Shown here piece after piece: positions 24,901 to 34,100 of a DNA stretch of 64,000 bases. The stretch lies in assembly GCF_020905415.1 (NCBI RefSeq), contig NZ_JAJJMP010000001.1, forward strand, positions 3,483,501 through 3,547,500, given 5' to 3'. Numbering within the stretch: the stretch's first letter is position 1; each line of letters begins with the position of its first letter. The DNA comes from Myroides oncorhynchi (GTDB lineage Bacteria; Bacteroidota; Bacteroidia; Flavobacteriales; Flavobacteriaceae). Under the pieces are notes generated by a model that did not search any database, was not told the origin of the DNA, and was given only the letters and a program-made list of their open reading frames with translations. The position numbers and the translations under genes are program-made.

Positions 24901-27693
24901 ATCAAAGTATAGATCAACTAATTCATAAGATAAATTGCTCTTCGCTATAAGTTCAAAAAGCTCTTTTAAGTTATTTGGATTCAAGTGATTATTAGACAGC
25001 AGGTCGAACTTATACTCTAAACCTAAATGTTCATACTCACGCGCTACATATTTATAGTCAGATAGTACTTCTTTTATGTTGTTTTGAATGTCATACTTAT
25101 GTTCTATTATATTTAAAGAACGTAAAGGATGCGTAGCCGGATTATCTATTTTCTTACATAAAGCATCCATCGGAATCACCCAATCTGTCCACTTTAAATA
25201 ATTCGCTTGGCTTACTTCTTCTAATTTGATGTTCACAATAACGTTGTTATTTAACTCAACATTATTTAGCTCTAGATAAGCTATGGTGTCATATAAAGTC
25301 CACCCTATCGTAAAACAATGATGTAGTTGCGCCACATACTTTCTCAGTTCACTTTTTCGTTCATCTATGCGATTAGACGCTTCCTTAAAGTCGTAAGTAC
25401 CCTTATACATTGGCACGTCTAGCGTAGCTTCAAACTGTGCTAATACATCTGATTTTCTCGTTTTATTAGAGTGTAATTCCAAACAGAATGGCCCTAATCC
25501 TATCTTCTCTAACCTGTGATGTACTACATCTAGAGCAGCCTTCTTAGCCGCCACGAATAGCACTTTTTTACCATTCGCTAACGCATCAGCAATGATATTA
25601 GTAATAGTCTGCGACTTACCTGTACCTGGAGGTCCGTGAAGAACAAAGCTATTATTCGCGTGGGCATTTCTAACTGCCTCTAATTGGGAATTATCAGTCG
25701 ATATCGGCAAAGTCAATTCATACGAAGATAGCTGTTCTAACTCTTCGTCACTACTGCTTAAAGTATCAAATGGAGCAGTAAGACTCCCTGTCAAAAGGCT
25801 CTTAACAATCGTGCTTTCTTGTAATTTATCTGAGTATTTAGAAATGTCTTGCCATAAGATCAGCTTACTAAAAGAGAATGTCCCTAGAATAACTTGATCT
25901 AGTACATCCCATCCCTTTAAGTTGAGAATCGTCTTTCTAATTAAAGCCAATACTTTAGGAACATCAACACCTGACTCATCCATAGGCAAATCCTCTAAAG
26001 CAGACATATCAAGCTTAAACTCCTGACGTAGGTACTCTAGCAATGTAATATTAATCATCGTCTCCTCCTCTCTACCTCGCAAGACGAATTTAGAGTTGAT
26101 AGAACGGCGATTTAACTCTACAGGAACTAATAGAATAGGTGCATATCTAACAGTGTCAGCTGATTTTGGCTCATACCATTTTAGCAATCCTATTCCTAGA
26201 TATAGTGTACTCTTACCATTCTCCTCTTCTGCTAATTTAGAATTACGATGTAGATTGACTAAGATATTATCTAAATCATACTCATTATAATAGCTGTATA
26301 ATCTATTATTTTTAAACTCTGACTCTACTACTTCGTACAAATTATCAGAAGAATGCAAAGGCGGAAAATACAGATTATATCTACTCAATATCTCCTGTGT
26401 ACTGCTTCCCTGTATAGTATATGTTTTGCCTTCAGCTAATGAATCTTCAAGACTGCTGACATTGACATCTATTAATTGTAAGATACTTTTAGTGAAACGG
26501 GTATTTAACAGGTTATTTCTCAGCGAAAGATCAAGTAGCTTGCGTTCCCAAACACGTTGTTTTGAGATATTTAATCCCTCTCCTAGTTCTAGATCAGCAT
26601 ACACATTCGTCTGTTCAAAGCGCTTGTCTATATTGTCTTTTGGCTTGTTCACTTCGAATTCCTGCTCTATTATAATTTCCCCATCTATCTTGCGATGGAT
26701 AGGTAAAGGCAATATATTATTTATACGAGCTGTCATTACATCGATAGACAATAAGAAATCAGAAGAACGCAGTAATTGTGACTCCGCAGAAGCCATCGCT
26801 TCTTTCAGTGTATGAGTTGCCCCCTTGCACATCATCGTAGACTCTATCACGATTAGCTCGCTAATATTAGCCGCCGCACGCTTAGTAATAGCTGTCTGAT
26901 CAAAGTTCACCATCGATTCAAATCGATCATCAACTAGCCACACTCCTACGAAAATATGCCCTTTTGTTAAGATCAAAATAGGATTAAGATTAATAGCTTC
27001 AAGGCACGCAGCAAATAACAAGGTAATGTCTAAACAGTTACCAAACTTAGTTTCTACTACCTGATCTAATAACCTAACACGCTGTCCTGTACGCTCATAA
27101 CTAGGTGGTAATGCACTATACACCAAATCCATACTCTGTATAGAACGATAGATAGCTGATACCATCTGTAGTACACGCTCTCTATCTCTAGACTGATATC
27201 CTTCAAATGAGGGAGTTAACTTATTGCTTTCTAATATTCTAATCGCATTCGTTTTAATCGGCAAAATAGCATCGTGATTAGGTAAGATATAAGACGCCAA
27301 CAACTCAGGAAAAACATCAATTCCCCCGAAATAGTCTATTGGCAATACATCAATCTGAAAGAAAGTCTCTGCAATAATCTCCTCTTCAGAATATAATCTA
27401 ATCTGTATCGTATCTATATCTTTCTCCACGATATTGCGGATAAAATGTAGATTATATTTAAAGTCAAATTTAACAATCGTATAAGCAGTATTTGCTTCTA
27501 ATCGCTCTATATGAATGCTATTATCTTCAAAAAAACCAAGTTGTGAAGTGATAACTATCTTCACTCCTTCATAAGAAGTCTGTTGGTTTTCAATTAAAAG
27601 TCGTTGTATAAAATGATATTTCTGTATACAAAAAGTGTAATTGAAGTAATTATACTTCTGTACAGATAGTTTAATCGATATGTTTTGTTCCAT
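21967..27693 (-). CDS. Giant DUF4011 / superfamily 1 helicase / MTES_1575-like / DUF3320 protein
   Basis: About 1908 residues from the ATG at 27693 (M-E-Q-N-I-S-I-K); an upstream in-frame ATG at 27738 is less likely. Numbering here uses the longer form. The N-terminus has a transglutaminase-like segment (G-N-C-L-D-I-T, Cys235, then G-H-I-F-V-G-V-W). DUF4011 begins near 395 (W-E-R-K-L-L-D-L-S-L-R-N-N-L-L-N). The SF1 helicase has Walker A G-P-P-G-T-G-K-S (702-709), D-E-A-S-Q (1317-1321), G-D-P-K-Q-M-P-P and N-V-A-V-T-R-A-R. A PD-(D/E)xK-like domain spans about 1615-1690 and DUF3320 lies at the end. The nuclease's expected G-I-E-x-D-G reads G-I-L-V-D-G. Such proteins are often placed among candidate anti-phage helicases; no partner gene is adjacent. 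Confidence 0.85.
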   Translation of the reverse strand: MEQNISIKLSVQKYNYFNYTFCIQKYHFIQRLLIENQQTSYEGVKIVITSQLGFFEDNSIHIERLEANTAYTIVKFDFKYNLHFIRNIVEKDIDTIQIRLYSEEEIIAETFFQIDVLPIDYFGGIDVFPELLASYILPNHDAILPIKTNAIRILESNKLTPSFEGYQSRDRERVLQMVSAIYRSIQSMDLVYSALPPSYERTGQRVRLLDQVVETKFGNCLDITLLFAACLEAINLNPILILTKGHIFVGVWLVDDRFESMVNFDQTAITKRAAANISELIVIESTMMCKGATHTLKEAMASAESQLLRSSDFLLSIDVMTARINNILPLPIHRKIDGEIIIEQEFEVNKPKDNIDKRFEQTNVYADLELGEGLNISKQRVWERKLLDLSLRNNLLNTRFTKSILQLIDVNVSSLEDSLAEGKTYTIQGSSTQEILSRYNLYFPPLHSSDNLYEVVESEFKNNRLYSYYNEYDLDNILVNLHRNSKLAEEENGKSTLYLGIGLLKWYEPKSADTVRYAPILLVPVELNRRSINSKFVLRGREEETMINITLLEYLRQEFKLDMSALEDLPMDESGVDVPKVLALIRKTILNLKGWDVLDQVILGTFSFSKLILWQDISKYSDKLQESTIVKSLLTGSLTAPFDTLSSSDEELEQLSSYELTLPISTDNSQLEAVRNAHANNSFVLHGPPGTGKSQTITNIIADALANGKKVLFVAAKKAALDVVHHRLEKIGLGPFCLELHSNKTRKSDVLAQFEATLDVPMYKGTYDFKEASNRIDERKSELRKYVAQLHHCFTIGWTLYDTIAYLELNNVELNNNVIVNIKLEEVSQANYLKWTDWVIPMDALCKKIDNPATHPLRSLNIIEHKYDIQNNIKEVLSDYKYVAREYEHLGLEYKFDLLSNNHLNPNNLKELFELIAKSNLSYELVDLYFDENQFNLLNKWAELQQRRIKIEEVIGRQFNKKILEIDLSLYEQQWNISKHQWFLPKWLKQRKVKSFLNGYAKLKVSETADIEQLFAQAEEYKKIKQNCENAIYKDVNKLSNVYYSNNNLDIETIYKELDNLSLISSLSHQCGFTGIDTWLLHFYKNTNVRRGVSEILTFLKTFTVKYQGIQEITNSTSAPLSSEVDTILANLDKLSDWINYNVYRREGIAIDLEWFIKLLENGVIDKDNLSNDLERILHINLFIQTVSHSFALSGFDSKIYETLIKQYQDIHNEYTELNKSQLILKLSSRIPRSSNEFIQNSELGMLKRAIRSRGRGMSLRKLFDQMPNLLPRLKPCMLMSPISVAQYFNVSTDHFDLVIFDEASQLPTAEAISALARAKQAIIVGDPKQMPPTTFFASNKIDEDNLELEDLESILDDCLALSLPSKYLLRHYRSKHESLISFSNANFYDNKLLTFPSKDDLDRKVTFEFIADGVYEKGKSRTNKLEAKAIIQYIKLHYEQPNPKTLGVVTFSQTQQTLIEDMLTDMLKSNPTVEEKMLGASETLFIKNLENVQGDERDIILFSIGYGPDEEGKVSMNFGPLNRDGGWRRLNVAVTRARYEMKIFSSIKGDQIDLRRTNSEGVKGLKNFLEFAEKGYVNLVESEEVRKNDKLIQSIAKYLNANGLEVKMNIGTSGYRLDIGVVDKNNPNQYIVGILVDGLNYYNVKTTNDRELLIPGVLKGLGWDIYRIWTIDWFKNKELIIKDLKEKIDNLYTNAVEPVVSINPNDFIHKHLVEITDTGIISNQKAYNRVALQTVVEANPEAIYEMSNRNMIQNQMYDLIQIEGPISQSYLFKKIMNAWSISRTSSKLQAYFVELVNAVPNTVSVPSYQEFYWNEEVYKRGLTHYRDNTIEKRNIEDISPEEIELAIIELLKSNFSVPHEDLTKAIGKAFDFSKLGSQMDQVIQHVIKKMLVEDKIIYQFDKIVLKE

Positions 27694-27981
27694 AGCGTAA
27701 CAATAATCTCTTCTAAATAAGGCGTACCATGAAAACAATAACTAGATGGTAGATATTAAAGTCAATTGGCTCACTTACTTATGTTTATATAGTTTTAAAA
27801 AAACAGTGTAAATTAAATAATACTTAACAAATTTAAGAAAATATAGCAGACTATCACTATACTATCATAAATCCACACAAACAACTATACAACAATAGTT
27901 TACTTTTAAATTTAGTTGAAAAAACATCCATTTAATTAGATAATGGAGAAGGGTGTTCTAAAAATAGTAAGATTTAATACA
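27694..27981. other. AT-rich spacer without gene
   Basis: This holds the upstream region of the giant helicase gene (minus strand). No further signal was recognised. Confidence 0.4.
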
Positions 27982-28215
27982 TATCTTTGCAATGTAGGAA
28001 TTTCAAAATTCACTGTCCTTTTAAAGACCAATCTTCGAGGTCATTTCACAAAAAAATCAGATTATACATTAATAGGATAAAAGAGGCATCTTTATGCTAT
28101 ATGGGTTTGAGTGAGTCCATAGTGTGTCAATTAAAAAGGCTGTTTTAATGGACACACTATGGATGCACGATGCTAGCAATGTACATTCATACAAAACCAT
28201 ATAGCTTTTATCTCT
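27982..28215 (+). ncRNA. Candidate structured RNA, copy A
   Basis: It starts with an exact -7 element TATCTTTG (27982-27989) but no coding frame follows. It contains a hairpin GACC-AATCTTCGA-GGTC (28026-28042), GGCATCTTTATGCT (28085-28098), a long stem pairing ATAGTGTGTC / GACACACTAT (28119-28160 region), and an outer pairing of GCTATATGGGTTTG (28096-28109) with CAAAACCATATAGC (28192-28205). Copy B at 43391-43622 shares order and sequence, including compensatory changes in the first hairpin. I infer a small non-coding RNA of about 220 nt. No known family was recognised. Confidence 0.55.
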
Positions 28216-28593
28216 TACTTAAAATCCTCAAGTAAACCATAAACGATTAATGTATGTCCGTTTGATGTAATAAGAGGGTGTAATGTTGTAATTACCCCAT
28301 TAAACTAGATAATACCAGTTTTTACAATTACTGTATATTAACTAGTTACTTGTTTACATGATCAGTTACTTTAACCTATAAATTATCAGTATGACACTAA
28401 ACGGAGATACATAACGATTATGAAATATATTATTATTCACTAATTGTTTTTATAGTAAAATGAATTTTAGCATCTCTACTAGGAGTTTATTTTACCTCTT
28501 ATTTAGTTTATAAGTCTAATTGCTAATCGAACTATGATAAAAGCAAAATAACATATCAATATTTTGTAATTTTACATCGAAAAAATAATACTT
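28216..28593. other. Intergenic stretch, nothing recognised
   Basis: AT-rich sequence between the candidate RNA and a small ORF. Only very short frames are present, and I could support no site. Confidence 0.4.
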
Positions 28594-28782
28594 ATGAAAA
28601 TTAAAGATAAAGTAATAGATATTGAAACCAATGCTGAATACATAATTAAAGATATTATTGAAAAGAATAAATTCATTCCTGAGGATTTATATAAACTAGT
28701 AGAAGTAAAAACTAAAAAAGAAATCCAAGTTTTCAAAAGTACATTTGCAGCTAATTTTAAATCAGTAACATCATATACTTAA
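28594..28782 (+). CDS. Small hypothetical protein
   Basis: A 62-residue lysine-rich protein (M-K-I-K-D-K-V-I-D-I-E-T-N-A-E-Y) with no membrane segment. The amino-acid composition is plausible for a real small protein: an initial beta-like V-I-D-I followed by Y-x-x-K-D-I-I-E-K-N-K-F-I-P-E-D-L-Y-K-L-V-E-V-K. No family was recognised. An AT-rich upstream region with TATTTTG near 28558 could serve as promoter. It stands alone between spacers. Confidence 0.45.
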   Translation: MKIKDKVIDIETNAEYIIKDIIEKNKFIPEDLYKLVEVKTKKEIQVFKSTFAANFKSVTSYT

Positions 28783-29142
28783 TTAAGTATATAATGTCCG
28801 TTTTTTGTAGTTATTTATTACTAAACAAAACATCATTTAATAATCTCTGACAAACCATGGGATTCGTAATTAATAGTTTATTTACTTTATACCCAACATA
28901 AATATGATAAGGTCTATTAAAGTCATACCCTGAATTAAATGGGATGGTGTTGGTTCTTGTTAAAGTAACCTACAGTTTTGTTTAAAGTGAAGTAAAAGAC
29001 AAACCTCCCTTAAGATGTATTTTAAGTACTATATTTCTTTTTAGTTTGGATGCCCCTTAAACTTCGATACAGACACGTACTTAATAGATTCATAATTTTA
29101 AAAGGAAGCTTTTTAGCGTATATTTGCCTTTAAATATAAAGT
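28783..29142. other. Spacer with a possible gene relic on the minus strand
   Basis: On the minus strand, about 28825-28980, an open stretch of about 50 codons reads T-I-P-F-N-S-G-Y-D-F-N-R-P-Y-H-I-Y-V-G-Y-K and ends S-N-K-stop. It has no start codon and is preceded by an in-frame stop, so it may be a decayed gene end. The rest is featureless apart from the promoter element at 29119. Confidence 0.3.
29119..29126 (+). promoter_or_regulatory. -7 element for the VF530-family gene
   Basis: TATATTTG is an exact TAnnTTTG match, 17 bp upstream of the ATG at 29143. Confidence 0.45.
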
Positions 29143-29379
29143 ATGCAAGTATCTAAAGATCCATTACACGGAAAGAAATTAGTTGATATCCTAGAAGAAC
29201 TAGTAGAGTATTATAATGGTTTTGAAGGTTTAGGCGATCAAATAAATATTCGTTGTTTTACACATGATCCTAGTATTAATTCTTCCCTTAAGTTTTTAAG
29301 GAAAACTCCATGGGCACGGGATAAAGTTGAAAGCTTATACCTATATGTCCTTAGACAAAAAGCAAAGCAAAATAGATAA
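29143..29379 (+). CDS. VF530-family (DUF2132) small DNA-binding-like protein
   Basis: A 78-residue protein matching the VF530 family along its length: D-P-L-H-G-K-K-L (7-14), I-L-E-E-L-V-E-Y-Y, I-N-I-R-C-F-T-H-D-P-S-I-N-S-S-L-K-F-L-R and K-T-P-W-A-R-D-K-V-E-S-L-Y-L. A family member has a solved fold related to DNA-binding proteins, but its cellular role is not established. It is a single gene with its own -7 element. Confidence 0.88.
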   Translation: MQVSKDPLHGKKLVDILEELVEYYNGFEGLGDQINIRCFTHDPSINSSLKFLRKTPWARDKVESLYLYVLRQKAKQNR

Positions 29380-29546
29380 TACAAACAAAGAGTACAATCT
29401 AGCTTAACAAGCTAAAACATTTTATTTCATTTAATTATGAAGTAATTTATATTCATCCCAATTTGTTAATATAGCTTGCAACTAAATGATTAAAATGTTA
29501 ATTTCGAAATTTGAATTCAATTAATTAGTTATAATAAAAGTGCAAT

Positions 29547-29583
29547 AGGGAAGTTTTATATCTATTTTAAATATAAAACTTCT
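29547..29583. repeat. Inverted repeat upstream of a hypothetical gene
   Basis: AAGTTTTATAT / ATATAAAACTT (11 bp perfect, extendable to about 15 bp with mismatches) has a 9-nt spacer and ends about 24 bp before the start at 29605. It could be an operator or a leader hairpin. Confidence 0.4.
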
Positions 29584-29604
29584 CTATACTAAATTTTTGA
29601 TACA

Positions 29605-30129
29605 ATGACATCATCTACTGCTCAAGACTTTATAGCTAATCATTTCTCTTTTGAATTCATTGAAAAATCTAAGAGAAGAAGTGTTTCAATCTTGAATACA
29701 CTATATTATGACTTTAGCATAGCTAAACATAATCAAAGTCAGAGTATCCCAACAGAAGAATTTAATTTAGTAAATCTTGAAGGTAAATTTCCTTCAATAG
29801 GAACTTCAGAATTGATTAATACTTTTTTACATAATAGAGAATTTACTGAGAATGAAGTATTGTATTTAACTATTTCTTTTTTGTCTAGTACTCGTTTTCA
29901 AAATTTAATTGACACGATTAGAATGTATGATGAAACTCAATTTAATGAAGACATATTAAGTGTATTAATTGCAAAACATATTACTAAACAACTTCCCCAC
30001 TATCTGTTTGATTATTTACACTCGTCTATCATTAGATTTTGTGGTGAATTTGATATTTCTAACGGTCATATTGAAAATATATATTTTAAATCTATACAAG
30101 ATTATTATAGTTTACTCCTAATAGAATAA
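29605..30129 (+). CDS. Hypothetical protein
   Basis: A 174-residue soluble protein rich in Phe, Tyr, Ser and Ile, predicted mostly helical (for example E-F-I-E-K-S-K-R-R-S-V-S-I-L-N-T-L-Y-Y-D-F and N-E-V-L-Y-L-T-I-S-F-L-S-S-T-R-F). There is no signal peptide, membrane segment or recognisable motif. The base composition is similar to its neighbours. An inverted repeat lies just upstream and a minus-strand terminator directly downstream. I can give no function. Confidence 0.55.
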   Translation: MTSSTAQDFIANHFSFEFIEKSKRRSVSILNTLYYDFSIAKHNQSQSIPTEEFNLVNLEGKFPSIGTSELINTFLHNREFTENEVLYLTISFLSSTRFQNLIDTIRMYDETQFNEDILSVLIAKHITKQLPHYLFDYLHSSIIRFCGEFDISNGHIENIYFKSIQDYYSLLLIE

Positions 30130-30160
30130 AAAACGAGTCTTTTGTTTACAAAAGACTCGT
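30127..30160 (-). terminator. Terminator of the SprB-like operon
   Basis: ACGAGTCTTTTG / CAAAAGACTCGT is a 12-bp perfect stem with a 4-nt loop, and on the minus strand it is followed by a T-run. It lies about 50 bp after the last gene of the minus-strand operon. Confidence 0.75.
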
Positions 30161-30211
30161 CAAATAGTATTATCTAAATTAAGACACTGCTTAACAGAAG
30201 GTTAAATATAT

Positions 30212-31099
30212 TTAGTAAAACTTATCATCCTTAATTAATCTAGCACGCATTCTGGTTTTAAAAGAATACCTAATTTTTATTCCTATTTGATAATTCTTAA
30301 ACTTTTCTAATCTATTTTCTTCTTGCGTCCAATAACTGTGTAAATCAATAGAATTATCATAATCATTCTTTATACTGATTGGATTCTTGCTTACATAATT
30401 ACTATCTCTTGACAAATTATTTAATCCTAAATCTAAATAACCTCCTATATATAAACTTTGACTATCACTTAATTCTTGTTTTATACCAGACTCAACTATC
30501 CAAGAATATCGTGTATTTAATGCTAAATCATTTTTTTGATTAATCTGCTTAAAATCTCCAAACCCCATAAAGTTAGGTCCATTTAATACAGCATCCCATT
30601 GAGCATAATATCCAGAAGTAGTCAAATCATTCATTGTTATCTTAGACTGCGCTGTACCCACTATAAGACCTATACCAAAACCTGTCTGTACATACCACTT
30701 TACCAGCCCTTTAGTCTCATACTGGATAGTTAAGGGAATCTGTATAATATGATAATTAATTTGCTCTTTTCTATTTCTACTTTTATACCTAAACTCATAG
30801 TTATTTTCCTCTGTATCAGTGGCACTCCAACTTCCCTTTGGCTCTAATTCTTTAAACTTATGGTTATACCTTTGATAACTTACCTCTGAACCTATACTCC
30901 ATTGTGGGCTTAAATAATAACGGTACCCCATCCCTGCGTTATATCCCAATGCACCTGTTGCTTTATAATTAGTATAGCTCTGAGAGTTCACAATAAGGTG
31001 TCCGCCTAATGAAACATTTATTTCTTGTGCAATGCTTATCGTACTTCCAAGTATAACTAGCATTAATCCATATATTTTCTTTTTATCTAAACTCATCAT
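30212..31099 (-). CDS. Outer-membrane beta-barrel protein (PorT-like)
   Basis: A 295-residue exported protein with a signal peptide (about 1-25, ending S-I-A-Q-E). It then has alternating hydrophobic strands typical of small outer-membrane barrels: V-S-L-G-G-H-L-I-V, W-S-I-G-S-E-V-S-Y, K-W-Y-V-Q-T-G-F-G-I-G-L-I-V-G, Q-S-L-Y-I-G-G-Y-L-D-L-G. It starts 2 bp after the stop of the SprB-like gene, so it is co-transcribed and probably serves as outer-membrane partner or anchor for that surface protein. SprB itself has a dedicated outer-membrane partner gene (sprF) downstream, and the arrangement here is analogous, not demonstrably orthologous. Confidence 0.78.
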   Translation of the reverse strand: MMSLDKKKIYGLMLVILGSTISIAQEINVSLGGHLIVNSQSYTNYKATGALGYNAGMGYRYYLSPQWSIGSEVSYQRYNHKFKELEPKGSWSATDTEENNYEFRYKSRNRKEQINYHIIQIPLTIQYETKGLVKWYVQTGFGIGLIVGTAQSKITMNDLTTSGYYAQWDAVLNGPNFMGFGDFKQINQKNDLALNTRYSWIVESGIKQELSDSQSLYIGGYLDLGLNNLSRDSNYVSKNPISIKNDYDNSIDLHSYWTQEENRLEKFKNYQIGIKIRYSFKTRMRARLIKDDKFY

Positions 31100-31101
31100 A
31101 A

Positions 31102-34100
31102 TTAAGGCTTTACAGTAAATCTAAGAGTCTTTTTTTGTCCTTCTATTTCAATAATCATCATATAAACTCCCTCTACTAAAACATGAGGTAATTGTACTTT
31201 AGATATAGGGCTGTGAAGTGGTCCCTTCCATAAGAATTGTCCTGTTTGACTATAAATAGAAGCAACAGCATTATTAAGAGAAGCTGTAGGGTAATCGAGT
31301 GCTACTTCTAATACTTCATGTTTTGCTACTGGATTTGGATATAGTTTTATAGTATTAGAAGGTGCATACTGAACTATAGAAGCACAAGTATGTAACAATT
31401 CCTTTTTATCTGTTACTAATTCTACACTATAAAGGGCATTTTTATCTAACAAATCCTCTTTATGATGCCCTACAGAATAAACTTGATCAGTACTAATTAA
31501 CTGGCCGTTTCTATACCATTTATACCCTGTAAAGCGATACCCTCCATTAGTTGATGGATTGTTATTAACCAAAAGCGTATTATCGAATTTCTGAATAACT
31601 ATGTCGTCAAAGATAAAAGGACGTTCGATAACCAATTCATACGTTTTAGTAATAAGGCCACTTTGAGAAGTAACTACTATCTCTTGGTGATAGATACCCG
31701 CTTTGGGAGTTGATATGTTAAAACTATGACCTGTACTGACTGTAGCTCCTGCACTAATCTCCAAATCTATAGTAACCATATCTCCTATGTCATCACATTT
31801 TAATGTAATAAACTCTTTTAGGGAAGGTTTATTTATTTTATCCTTATTGATAGTTAAGCTGATAATATTAGCATCATCACCATTTATCACAAGGATTTGA
31901 CTTACACTTTTTGCTGACTTATAATTATTACTTCCCTTTTGATGAGCAGTTATAACAATACTACCAGGGCGAACAATAGTCACTAATCCAGAAGAACTAA
32001 CTATCGCTGCTGCCTTCTCTTCAAATGAATAAGTATAAGAAATTGGCAGTCTAGAACTACTTGTTGCTGTCATTTGTAATTGGAGTGATTTATCGAATAC
32101 CACTGATGATAATTTATTAAAGGTAATTGTTTGTTCTGCCTTGCTAATTGTAAGTTTTGCTTTTAAAACTAAATCTTGATAATTAGCTCCACTTATCAAC
32201 GCAGAAACAACGTACTCACCTACCTCTATTTGTCTATTTCCTTCATATTTAACTTGTATCCCTTCTGGTAATTTTCCTTGTAGCAATAAAGCAAACTCTT
32301 TTCCATTATAAATATATTCTACATCTTTAAGTTCTATACCTTTTATCACAGCTGGAGTTATTTCAAAATCAACTTCTTTATAGACTAATGTATAATTGCT
32401 ATTTACTTTAAGACTACCTTGTGTAATCTTATATATTCCAACGTTTTCTCCTTTATCGCGAGATACATCTCCTGTTAGCACATCTTCCTTCTTATCATCG
32501 TTTACTACCCCTGATACAACATAATCTAACTTAGGATCTACAGATCCATATACTTTAGATTTAGAATTAGCTGTTACTATTAATTTAGCAGGTAATACAT
32601 TAACCTGTATTTTTAATAGCTCACTTTCACACCCTTTAGAATTAACCTGGCTAACCCAATAAACCTGAACACCAACTTTATTTGTTAATGGTATAGGGGC
32701 TGTTTTACTCCCTTGTACAGGAGTAGTATTATCATCTAAATACCATTTTAAACTATTTCCTGAAACTTTATCAACTATTAACTCTTTGGTATTATCACCA
32801 TAGTAATAGTTTAAATTATTATTTCCAGTTGGGATATCTATCATTTCTCCATCCTTAATTTTTATATCCAAATATTTTTGACACCCACTACCGTCTGTAA
32901 CTGTAACGCTATAAGTACCTGCTGATAATTCTGATATATTTGAACTAGTAGCTCCATTACTCCATAAATAACTATATGGCAGCGTTCCTCCTAGTACAGC
33001 TACTGTAGCTGTTCCATCAGTACCACTATGACAACTAACATCTGTACCTTTTACGGTGGCAACTAATGCAGCGGGTTCATTGATTGTAACATTTACTTGA
33101 GCAGTACACCCACTACCGTCTGTAACTGTAACACTATAAATACCTGCTGATAATTCTGATATACTTGCACTAGTAGCTCCATTATCCCATAAATAAGTAT
33201 AAGGTAGCGTTCCTCCGACTACAATTACTGTAGCTGTTCCATCAGTACCACTATGACAACTAACATCTACTCCTTTTACGGTGGCAACTAATGCAGCGGG
33301 TTCATTGATTGTAACATTTACTTGAGCAGTACACCCACTACCATCTGTAACTGTAACGCTATAAGTACCTTCTGATAATTCTGATATACTTGAACTAGTA
33401 CCTCCATTACTCCATAAATAACTATATGGCAGCGTTCCTCCGACTACAATTACTGTAGCTGTCCCATCAGTACCACTATGACAACTAACATCTGTACCTG
33501 TAACGGTGGCAACTAATGCAGCAGGTTCGTTGATTGTAACATTTGCTTGTACTTTACACCCACTACCATCTGTAACTGTAACATTATAAGTACCTACTGA
33601 TAATTCTGATATACTTGAACTAGTACCTCCATTACTCCATAAATAACTATATGGCAGCGTTCCTCCTAGTACAGCTACTGTAGCTGTTCCATCAGTACCA
33701 CTATGACAACTAACATCTACTCCTTTTACGGTGGCAACTAATGCAGCGGGTTCATTGATTGTAACATTTGCTTGAGCAGTACACCCACTACCGTCTGTAA
33801 CTGTAACACTATAAATACCTGCTGATAATTCTGATATACTTGAACTAGTAGCTCCATTATCCCATAAATACCTATAAGGCAGCGTTCCTCCTAGTACAGC
33901 TACTGTAGCTGTTCCATCAGTACCACTATGACAACTAACATCTACTCCTTTTACGGTGGAAACTAATGCAGCGGGTTCATTGATTGTAACATTTGCTTGA
34001 GCAGTACACCCACTACCATCTGTAACTGTAACGCTATAAGTACCTTCTGATAATTCTGATATACTTGAACTAGTAGCTCCATTATCCCATAAATAACTAT

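Noticed and set aside
21967..30129. A multi-gene defence island around the giant helicase
   Set aside because: Neighbours are bcp, bla, VF530 and small hypothetical genes; no methylase, restriction, toxin-antitoxin or other defence gene is adjacent.
30127..30160. The hairpin as terminator of the plus-strand gene ending at 30129
   Set aside because: On the plus strand no T-run follows; the T-run is on the minus strand, so it belongs to the SprB-like operon.
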